A stretch of 64,000 nucleotides of DNA, taken from NCBI RefSeq assembly GCF_932276165.1, contig NC_063992.1:1932001-1996000 (forward strand), read 5' to 3'. The position numbers were made by a program, and so were the translations under genes. How positions within the stretch are numbered: position 1 is the stretch's first letter; each line of letters starts with the position of its first letter. Source of the DNA: Plutella xylostella (Eukaryota > Arthropoda > Insecta > Lepidoptera > Plutellidae). Below, piece after piece: positions 26,801 through 38,800 of this stretch. The notes under the pieces are model-generated. The model searched no databases, was not told the origin of the DNA, and was given only the letters and a program-made list of their open reading frames with translations.

Positions 26801-29800
26801 AGTGCTGTCGGGGGAGAAGCTGGTAAGAGTGTTGTTGATTTTTGGCTTTGTAAAGTATAAGATGTAGGCAGTTGTTATATCTTTAAGTAGTATCCGTAAA
26901 ACATCAACATACAACAGATATATGAACTAATTTGAAAATATAATTTCTACATTTAGTTGTAATTTAAATATAGATAGGCACTATTGAAAGCTCGAAAAGC
27001 TTTGGAAGTATAAAAACGCTTCCGTGAGCATTCCTGAAATAAATAAAAAAACTTATATCAGTTTATGCCGGAACACGCAACTGAAAAGGTTCTTAGAATT
27101 CATTTACCAGTCAAGTTTACAAAGTAGTTATTTCCTCATTTACCTGGCTACCAGCACATAGGCCTATTCTACGAACGTTTCACAAACGTTTACCGTGTTT
27201 AACACCTTTCTAATTTCACTTGTTTCCTGAAGTTAATTTCGTGCTTCTCTATGGAAATAAGGAACAATCATAATACTCGTAATGGCTTCACGTTATTTTT
27301 TAATTACGGATTTTGAAAAACTATTAAATAATGTTATAGCGCTTTTTGTCAACTACTATTATAAATATAAGTTGGATTAAGCTACTGAATTCATTAATAA
27401 ATTCCATTTAAATCTATTTTTCAGTTTTTATTTTCTGACCTGCTATCGTATCATTATTGCACATTACCAATCAACAATGCATAAGCAGCATTGTTTATTT
27501 GACATAACTTGTATGGATCTGCCAGGTCCATGGTCTGATGATGATTGCTAATATGTCGATGATGGTACGATAAAGCTGCTGTTTTTCATTCAACACCTAA
27601 CCCAACCACAATCAACAGCCAATCGAGCGCGGTGAAATCCTCTGCCGCCCTCTCATCCTAAACATAATTGAGTTAATCACAGTGCATGTCAGATGTTCTG
27701 AGCTGTGCAACCTCAGTTGGGCTACCCAATGCAATTCATCCGTCTTTGTCCTATCTACAAACAATTTATCCAATACCTAATCCACCCTCCCCTCAACAGC
27801 CAATGGAGCGCGGGCGTGTCCTCCGCCGCCCGCACTTCTTATCCAATGCGAACACGGCGCTCCGCTTCCTGGCGGGCAAACGGATCAAGCTGGTGAACAT
27901 CAACGCCGCCGACCTGGTGGACGGCAGGCCGGCCGTCGTGCTCGGCCTCATCTGGACCATCATACTGTACTTCCAGGTAATGTTGTTCGGGTATAAGTGG
28001 ATGGAGAGTCTCGACCACTCGTTTTGAGAGTCTAGTGATAGGATGTGGAGAAAAACTTAAAGCTAATTAAAGATGGTGCCTTAAGCGACTGTGCCTGATT
28101 TCCCAGTTCTAATCGGTTGGTTCAGTCGCCATTTTTGGTCCCCCACAATGTAATTGGCCAGAACCTGAAAGGCACACTCGATAGTGCTGCCAAAGTTTCA
28201 CTTGGTTTTCACCATTCGTTGGCTAAATTTCGATTTCTATGACGCGCCTATGCCCGGCAACTTTTAAGACGGGTGGTCCAGAGTGCTGGTGCTATTGCGT
28301 GTTGATTTTCGGACGCACGCCACAGGAACGGTGTTCAAGCGATTTTACGTTATTTGGACTACGAAAGACCCCATAAAAATTTAATAATTTGACTAATGCG
28401 AGGTTTGGTTTTTGTAGCTTCAGGTAAGTTGAATTAAGTATATCTGTTGTCTATCGATGTAATCATAATGTAGGTATACATTCATACAAATACCTATACA
28501 ATGCTGAGTACATATATGTAATAATTTATCCCATGTCACTATCATATTGTACCTTGCCTATCTGTCTCATGTCTATAAAAATCTTTTTTAGTTCCAATGT
28601 ATGCAGCATAATATCAATATTTTATGTCCTTCCTTTTACTAAATTATGATCTCTTACATGTGCTATATGATTATGATTATATGTACTTAATTTCAGCCTT
28701 ATTTTCTTAGTAAATGCAAAGTAACTTAGTTAAATGTAACTTAGCGAAATTGGATGCACTGATTGGCCAAATAAAATGAGATGATTTGGTAACTTTAATG
28801 TTAAAATACCCTACAACGAAATTCAAAAATACCTAAATACATTTTCTCTACCTTAAATAAGTATTTTTCCACCATCTTGAAAAATCCAATATAATTGATA
28901 TTGTAACAGCTTATATGAACCTAATATTTATGGTCATAATAAATCATCCAATAAATGACTGTCTTCTAATAAAATGATGTGTTGTATTGTCTCATTTTAA
29001 TTGGCTTGAACTAAATTTGTTTGCGCAAGCTTCACTCAATGTATTGGACCCACAGGAGAGACAGAAGCAGGTGGGTGGATAGCTTCACAGCTGTAGTTTA
29101 TATTGTTTACTTTAATCTATTCGCTTTTATACGAATAGGGAGCCTTACTGTTAATTGGCTTTTTTTTAGGTCCTAGAACTGGTGGGTATAAATTATGATG
29201 TATTAATTTTTAGCTATTGTTGTGAAGAAAATTTGTTCATTTCAACTGTATTATAAGGTTCCCTATTTTTTAATGTAGGTACTGTTTATATTTTTTTTAC
29301 TACATACCTAAATATTTATTCAGGGATAGCATTGTATCTTTATCCTTCTCTTTTAAGTTTTGCTAAATATAATTAACTTATTTCCACTATATTCATAGAA
29401 TATCTGTATGTAAACTATAGTCCTTGTTTTAGTACTTACACTTCTTTGTATTTGCAATAGGTTTTGAGGTAGTAGGTACGTGACATACACAGATCCACAT
29501 TATCTTTTTAACGAGTTAGTAGTAGAGAAACACATAGCTGCACACTTTTAACTATTTAAACAATTAGGAAGTTTGTAAATATGTATCCATATTTATGAAG
29601 TGGAGTACCACATATTAATCGAAACTAGCAGGGGTGCCAAATCCACAGACCATTACCCTAACGACAGCTTGCTCGTCTTGAAAATCTTTCTAGCAAACCA
29701 ATCTTATTCGAGTGGGGTGTACTCTTATTATTATGGTTTAGCCCTATTACCCAAACATATCTTTAATTCTATCCTATTCTCCCCCTACAGATAGAAGAGA

Positions 29801-32800
29801 ACAGCCGAGCTCTCGAGTACCTGGTCGGGTCTCGCTGCGCGTCCGTGATGTCCCAGGAGTCGGGCACCGCTACACCGCGCGCCGAGGAGCGCTGGAAGCA
29901 GGGCGCCAAGAAGACGCTGCTGCAGTGGGTCGCCAACGCGCTGCCCAAGTGAGTATAGATAATAAAGATGAATACCAAAATGCTAGCCGTTTAAATCTTA
30001 ATCGAAGTAACTGTTGCTCGCGAGCTCCGCTTCACTGTAAAAAGTTTTCCTGTGAGAGTTCCGTGAAACAGATAGATTGTTATTCGAGGGTGTAAGCATC
30101 CTACATACCAAATTTCATCAAAATGTGTCCTGCTGTTTTCCCGTGAAAGAGTAACCAACGTCCATACTAACACACTTTTGGGTTTATTATATACGAGAGC
30201 TTTTAAAAGTTACACTTAGCTAGGTAGACGTAAAGTCACCGTCGAGGTAAAATGAAAAACTATAAGTATATAAATACCGATCTACAATACTCCAAAGCAT
30301 TCTACTATTCCTACTAGCTCATTGTGTTCCATTCATAATAACTTGAGCAGTGGTCTGGAGTTATTGTCACCTAAACTTAAAGTGAGCCTCCACAACAATA
30401 CAGACATAAATTCGCCGGTATTGTACTTACGCGAATGGGCGGGGGCTGCGATGGACTAAAATCAAGTTCATTGCGATTGTATTGTAAATGTCAATGTCCT
30501 GCAAAACATGTCTCAGTAAGGACCAGTTTTACTTTATGTAATTGTAAGCGATGTGGGTGTCTTATCTTCGTTTGTAGCCTAAATACAGGATACACGAGTT
30601 TGGAGTTATGGTCTTTTTTATATTGTAACTCATTTGTTTCTTCCCACTGCGCAATGTTGGTAATGCAAATGTGTGCTATTTATTGTAAGATCTTATCTAA
30701 ACGAGTAATCTGGTAGTAGGTAACAAATCGGATTCAATTCTGAGACTACCTATAATAATTAGTACAGATAATTCGAGATATTTAAATTTAATATCAGTGG
30801 TGGCAACACCACGCTCAAAATATTATCCTACGATATATAACTTTCTAATACGATATATGACTTCTAAGGTCCTAACTAGATAGATTATCTATATTTTAAG
30901 CCGAAATAAAGTGAGTCATACCCGAGTCACCCCTTTTCGGCGTGAATACCCTAATTCTAAATTATTTTGTACATCTGCGAGACATAATAATTATAGTCTA
31001 TCAACCAATCCGAGCCCTATAAACCAACCTAACCATCTACCTCTCCCCACAGGGACTCCAACATCCAAGTGACAGACTTCGGCCCGTCCTGGCGCGACGG
31101 CATAGCCTTCCTCGCCATCATAGACGCCATCAAAGCGAACCTCATCAACTTGGCCGAGATGAAACGCAAAACTAACCGGCAGCGGCTGGAACATGCGTTC
31201 GACGTGGCTGAGAGCCAGCTCGGTATAGCCAGGCTGTTGGATGCTGAGGATGTGGATGTGGAGAAGCCTGATGAGAGGTCCATTATGACTTATGTGGCGC
31301 AGTTCTTGCACAAGTATCCGGAGCCTAAGGTGAGTGGTGCTGAAGTTTTATAGTTTGAGACTATAGTGTATTTATAGTATTATCATAATCAGTGAGTAAT
31401 ATGAGTATTCACTACCATCATCAGCCTGTTATTTTCCACTGTATTATACTTTCAAGCTGTATATCTGATACAGTATACTAGCATGATCGGTTTCTTATCG
31501 CTATTTAAAACGTCTCGTGAGATCTAAAAGTTACTGTAACAGGACAGTTAATGATGCTCATATAAATACTACATAGTTAACTTGAAACTGTTAAAGCTTA
31601 TTGTAGTTTAGGTAAAGCGATCGGTTTATTCATACCGAACAAGAATCAATCTATGAAACTATTTATAATGATTTCGATATTTTGTCCGGAAACCGTAGAA
31701 TCATTCCAATCTCATTCTATCAATCATTTATTTCTTAATGTTATGTGATCCACTATTTACATAACATGTGTGTTGGGTAACTAACGCACACGAATGTGTA
31801 AAATTAAAATAAGATTAACAAAAGCAACTTTTTTGTAATTTGATATAGGGTTGGCAATACAATCCAAGACAATGAATTCAAAGAGAGCTTTAACTAGGTA
31901 ATGGAAACAAGATGTACCTACTACCCAACACATTTTAGTTCGTTTATGTCACAGATGTCATTTTAATTTACCGACTATGCTAATCATAATATTTTACAAC
32001 CCCTACTCCTGCTTCCCCAGACGACGGGCCCCGACGCCGTGGCCGCCGTCCAACAGGAGTACGAGTCCCTCCGCCAGTGGCTCGCGGACAGAGTGAACCT
32101 CACGCAGCGCCAGTACGACTCCCGCACGCTCAGCCGACACTACGACGACTACGTCAGGGCAGAGAACGAACGCCTCTCCAAAGAACCAGTCTACATGAAG
32201 CTGGAGAAACTCATGTACACACAAAGCTTAGTCGCCATAGCTCCCAAGTCTTGGAGAGAACTTGTGGACCTATGGATCGAGTTAGAGAGGCTGCATCGCC
32301 GGTGGCTCTGGCTGTTAGACTCAGAGCTGCCCGGTGATTTCAGACATATAGGAGAATGGCTAGCCCGCGCAGAGTATCTATTGTATTTCGATGAGATACC
32401 AACGAATTTGGACGAACAGACCGCTGCAGTAATCAGCGAAAAGCTCGAAGAGCATAGCGAGTTCTTCGCCAGTCTTCCTGAAGTTATTGAGAGGTTCGAA
32501 CAGGCTCTGCGCTCGCAGGATGCCAGTAGGATACCTGGGGAGAGACTGCAAGACATGCAGCAGAGGTTGCAAGCAGTCAACGTGAAAGCCCCACAGAGGA
32601 AGGCGCGGCTAAAGTTCCTAGAACACAAATGCTGCATCGTCGCCTTCACCGAACTAACGAAAGCTAAACTCGCCGCCTGGACCGGCAAATACGGTAGAAT
32701 AGACCACGTCCGTGCCTTACTAGATGACTACGACAATTTTGTAACGAAAAACAAGATCTTCCAAGAGTTCGATCGCGCCTACGTCGACATAAAACAAGTG

Positions 32801-35800
32801 GCCGACGAATACAAGCGCGTTTGCGAAGTAGATAGGTCAGAGGGTCGAGAAATCGACTCATTCCTCAAAGAAGTATCAGAAAACTGGAGACGTGTATCAT
32901 CAGACGTGCGTTGCGCTCGAAGCGTGCTCGAAGAGGTCATTTCCCACTGGGAGCGTTGGACGTCCTTATCCAGCGAGTTCACAGAATGGTTAGACCGGGC
33001 TCAGACCATGCTTAGGGTATCTGAAGAGGAGCGTTTAGAGTTCTTCCAAGATGTGACGGTGTGGAAGACCCGTCATGGCGCGCTGGGGGACACGGCCGGG
33101 TTCCTGGCAGCTACGTGTGCGGAGGAGCACGCGAGTGAGGTGCGCAGGAAGTACGCCGAGATCACCGAGCGCTGGGACCGAGTGTGGGAGGAGGCGGAAC
33201 GGTGAGTGTGGATCTTTAATGTCTTGTGGATTGATTAAGTTTAAATTCCGCCTTAGATAAAAGATATGTTTTTATTAACAACCGCCAGACTACGGAACTA
33301 TTTACTAAATATTATATAAGTATTAGAATTGCAACTATAAAGGGTGGTTATTTGCATACATTATTGACACATAATACATATGGCAAATGGGTGCAGCAAT
33401 GCACCTCTGCCTACCCCGCAAGGGAGTACATTAGTACAAGGCGTGAGTGCGTGAAAAAAAAAAACATATGGCAAAAGCAAAGTTATGACAAATAGCGATA
33501 AATCACGTAAGCTAATTCAAAAATCTAGTTTTTTGGTATACAGAGAGGTACGTAAAAGCGGGACATTTCCTCGGTATCCATCCGTACAACTGTCTCGAAA
33601 TCACCCTACTCGTATTTACCTTACATTCTTCTAACCTTCCCCCCTCCCCGCAGCTACTCCCGAGGCGGCGACGCCCTCCGCCACCGGCGCGAGGTCTCGG
33701 CCGGGACTCGAACCCTGGACGCGTGGCTGGCGGGCGCGCACTCGCTGCTGGCGCGGCCGCCGCGCGCCGCCGCCGCCGACACACGCGCCCACATACACCA
33801 GCTGCTGCAGCTCAATGACGAGATTGAGCAGCATGAGGACCTGTTCAAAAACATTAGCAGGTAACTTACTATGGTGACAGGCATTTAGCACAGTAAGAAA
33901 CCTTTAGCATGGTGACAAACCTTGGCCACGGTGACCAACCTTTATTACGGTAAGAAACCTATATAATGGTGACAAACCTTGGCCACGGTGACAAACCATA
34001 GAACGGTGACAAACCTTCACCCCGGTAAGAAACCTACAGTATGGTGACAAATCTTGGGCACGGTGACAAACCTTTGAAAACGGTGATTAACCTTTAAAAC
34101 GGTGACAAACCTTCAGAACGGTGACAAACCTTTAAAACGGTAAGAAACCTATATAATGGTGACAAACCTTGGCTTCGGTGACAAACCTAAGAACGGTGAC
34201 AAACCTTGGTCACGGTGACAACCCTTTAGCACGGCTACAATCCTTTAGCACAGTAAGAAATCATTAGCATAGTGACAAACCTTTAGCACAGTAAGAAACC
34301 TTTTGGCGATGACAAACCTTCAGCATGGTGGCAATCCTTTAGCACGGTGACATACCTTTAGCACGCTGTCAATTCCTTTGGACGATGATTCGGTGACAAT
34401 CCTTTAGCACGGTGACAATCCTTTAAGACACTGACAAACCTCCACCTCGGTGACACACCTAGTCCCGCTCCCTGGGGCGTGGCTCGCGGCGCGCACTCGC
34501 TGCTGGCGCGGCCGCCGCGCGCCGCCGCCGCCGACACACGCGCCCACATACACCAGCTGCTGCAGCTGAATGACGAGATTGAGCAGCATGAGGAGCTGTT
34601 CAAGAATATTAGCAGGTAATTACCACGGTGACACAACTTGACCATGGTGACAAACCTTTAGCACAGTAAGAAACCTTTAGGACGATGACAAACCTTCAGC
34701 ATGGTGACAAACCTTGGCCACCCTTTCAAACCATAGAACGGTGACAAACCTTTATCACGGTAAGAAACCTACAGTATGGTGACAAACCTTTACCTCGGTG
34801 ACAAACCTTTAGCACGATGGCACGGTGACAATCCTTTGGCACGGTGACAATCCTTTGGCACGGTGACAATCCTTTAGCATGATGACAATCCTTTAAGACA
34901 CTGACAAACCTTCACCTCGGTGACACGCCCTGGTCCCGCTCCCTGGGGCGTGGCTCGCGGCGCGCACTCGCTGCTGGCGCGGCCGCCGCGCGCCGCCGCC
35001 GCCGACACACGCGCCCACATACACCAGCTGCTGCAGCTCCACCACCAGACTGAGCACAACGAGGACCTGTTCAAGAATATTAGCAGGTAATTACCACATT
35101 GGCAAATCTTTAGCACGGTGGCAAACCTTGGGCCGTACACTGAAAGAAACCTGAAAACTTAAAGCGCTAATTTACTATGGATATTTTTCCCACGCTTATT
35201 AGCGCTGGTTCGGCAAACTAAGTAAGCGCTTGTAAGTTTCCACCTTCCTCTCTATACACGGCCTGAGTATCGCGCGGCCGCGTGGCTCGAGCTCAAGCGC
35301 ACTCGAACTCTATTAAGTCCCTCTTAGGTACTTCTTCATACCATATGCAATAAAGTACTAAATCATAATTATTATTTTTTGCCCCACAGAACCTTCCAAT
35401 CAACAATCGCCGAGCTGCCCCGAGACGAAGTAGAACAAAACATGGCGAAGCTCAAGCAGCAGAAGGAAGCCCTGGTCTACGTCAGAGCCACGGTGCCCGT
35501 CAAACTGCACCAGTACAGGCAACTGTTAGTGCAGCATGAGAGCCTGGAGAGCGGGCAGAAGGAGATCGGACAGTGGCTGGATAAAGCCGAGAGCTTGTTG
35601 AGCGAGCAGAATGTTACGACGAGGTAAGTGTTTGTGGAATTATGTAGATTCTATTGTTTATAGGCCTCTAAGCCGGATTACACAGTTGTTTTTTTGTAAT
35701 AATGATTCGTCTATGATCGGTAACTATAGCAACAACTTTCGATCCTCCGTTAACGTTGCGTATCGTCAACTGTCACTGTCAAAATGTAAGGCAAAGTTAG

Positions 35801-38800
35801 TTCCAAAAGTGACATTTGTTTTTTTCCATATGTTAGGTGGAATTTCACCAAACGCTAAACGTATTTATTATCCTGTCATACGTCTGTCAGTTAGTACAAA
35901 ATGTGTTTAAAATTTGATTTAAATACGTTTAGCGTTTGGTAAAAGTGACCCTTCGTGTAGATTCGAAAATAGTATCGAATCCTATGCTCGCTGCAAAGTA
36001 AAAATAACTTCAATCGTCAGGTAACTTAATTTGTCAACTAACTAATTAAGTTACCACTTATCTTTAACAAGTTAATTTCCATAACAATTTATGTAAGTCT
36101 AACTAAATTATTTTCTCTATAACCGTTATATTTCCACAGGGAAACGATAGAAGAGACATACACGATCCACCGCACATTCTTCTCTCGCACCACCTACTAC
36201 CGCTCCATGCTCGAGAGCAAAAACAAGGTAATAATAGTACTTATTGCATGAATTCCATATTTGATAATATCTATAATGTAATTTGTAAGGTAAATACCTA
36301 ATTTTGTTGTAATTTATGTGTAATACCTAAGTACCTATATCATGGTTGATACATATTAGATACTAAGGATATTTTGTAAACCCTTTATTTAGTTATAATG
36401 GACAACATTTCATTTTCTTTACCCTATATTTTTATTAGCTATTCGGAAAGATTATAGAAAATTAGTGGACCCGTATTTTTTTATTTTGTATATACATTAA
36501 TTTTTGCATGTTATTTTTAACTTTAAAGTTAATTATTTTAAAACCGGAAGTGAAGTCACATATTAGGCTCAATTTTTATTTTTGTTTATTGCCTGAGTCT
36601 CGAAAAAAAACATAAATGACACTGACAAGTGACATTTAAACTTTGTTTACATGCCAACCAACAAATGGGTCATTTTCAAATGACATTGATATTTCTGATG
36701 ATGGAAAGTAGGTACTTATCATGTAAAAAAATAACCAGAAGCATTTTTTCAGCTGTGTAGGCGGTGGCATGCTCTGGGACATATTATATAGAGGTCATCT
36801 GTTAATAATAAATAAAAAAATAGTCAGAAAGTGTCAGAACAGAATTAATGAAAATGACCCAAATAAACAACAACGTCACGATAAAACGTCAAATTCAATC
36901 AAAAATGAAAGTGCCAGTTACTTTGTTTTTAAATCTATAGGCTTTGATCATCAAAATGCATCGCACCTGATGCATGACGTCATCAGCACTTTTTTACTAT
37001 TTTATGATTTTTTCGAAAATGATACATCCAAAAAATACAAAAACATTTTTTTTGTGTCCTTTAGAGCTAAATCTCGAAATGGTTTTCGATTTATAGCAGC
37101 TTTAGTTTTTTGAAATGTTGTCCATTTGCTGTGCCCGACAGGGTCCATAAAGTTCCTAATTTAATATATTGAACACCTGTAAAAATTACTTATGGATGCA
37201 ATAAAAACCGGCCAAGTGCGAGTCGGGCTCGCGCACAAAGGGTTCCGTAGCAGCAAAATTACAGTTAAATCAACCTATCTCAAAAACTATAAGAGATACT
37301 TTGATCAAACCAAAAATCGTTGAAAGAGTTAATTAGCATGCATCACCTCTATTTTTTTTAGAATTTTATACCCCGTAGTTATAAAAATAGAGGGGGGGGG
37401 ACATACTTTTTACGACTTTGAGAGCTGATATCTCAAAAACCATTCACTTTAAGAAAAATGTTTTTTAGAAAACTTTATATCATTTTAAAAGACCTTTCCA
37501 TTGATACCCCACACGGGTATGTACATCGAAAAAAAAAATTTCATCCCTCAGTTACATGTATGGGGGGCCCCACCCCCAATTCTTTTTTTTACTATTTAGT
37601 GTCATATTTTTGTAGCGGTTCATACAACACATATTCCTATCAAATTTCATCACTGTAGTACTTATAGTTTCCGAGTAAATCGGCTGTGACAGACGGACAG
37701 ACGGACAGACGGACAGACGGACATGACGAAACTATAAGGGTTCCGTTTTTGCCATTTTGGCTACGGAACCCTAATAAAAAATTGAGTATTGAGTATAATA
37801 GGCGAGGAATCTCAATCTGACAGTTTATTAAAAGGAATCACAGATGGCGCTACTAGTGATATAGAAGCTACGAAACACCCACTTAAAATGGTGACGGAAA
37901 ACACCTTTTAGCATTGTGATTGTGGGAAGGACAGAATATATTACTTTTTCTAACCAATGAAGCAGTGAACAGTTAAGCCAAATGTATGTCGCCGAGATAG
38001 TTTAGCTCGTGTTCCGCTAGATGGCGACTCTCCCTTGCAATATTTATTTGCGTTTTATTTGTTAATTTGTGTGGCGCGGGAGAGTCGCCACCTAGCGGTA
38101 CACGCGCTGCACAACATATCTAAAAACTTACAAATGATTGACGTGACATTTAAACTGAACTCCTATTCCCAGGTGTTGCAGAACATCCACAGTACGAATG
38201 CAGACCACAGCGCCGATGAGAGCGAACAGTTGCACTACATGAAGCAACTTAACGACAGGTCAGTAGTGTGATGTTGACTCGAACCTCTATTCTATGCTCT
38301 GTGTTGATGTACCTGGCTCACTCAGATGGAATTTAAAAAAAAAAGTATTCTATAACAAATTTGTGAAATAACCGTTACGTACGTAATATGTTAATAATGT
38401 TTTACCTAAAGGTGGAAACTTGTTAGACCTAAGTTATTTACTTAGTAAAGTTTTCCTAAAAAATAAAAATAATAAATAAAAATAACCTTTCTGTATCAAT
38501 TTGAGTCGAAAGCCCCTTCATATTTTGGTCCATTCCCCAACACGCCGAACCACTGCGGGTTGGTGGGTTCATACATCCAGTTGTGCTATATTTAGAACGC
38601 TATCTCCTGCCTTCCTCATCCAGCCACTACCTCTCCCTCCACTGTCGCAGGCATCGCCATCCTATGAACGGGCTAGTAATTCAATCAAAAAGGAGATTAA
38701 ACAAGATGCCTGCGACGTATACATACTCATAGCGTAAAAAAATCCTGTTAAGTAAATTTTCCTAATGTATGTTTCTACCGCCACCAGATTCGCGCACGTA

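Noticed and set aside
30435..30716. Cysteine-rich 93-codon frame as a secreted peptide
   Set aside because: Cysteines have no regular spacing and there is no signal peptide; probably chance.
32191..32688. Minus-strand 165-codon frame opposite exon 7
   Set aside because: Shadow of the spectrin-repeat coding strand; Ser/Leu-rich composition is typical of reverse-read Glu/Lys/Gln codons.
33861..34940. CRISPR-like regular array
   Set aside because: Units are contiguous 19-bp variants without unique spacers, in a eukaryotic intron; it is a minisatellite.
36769..37113. Transposase in the candidate element of intron 10
   Set aside because: The 114-residue frame is Lys/Asn/Phe-rich from AT content and shows no catalytic motif.
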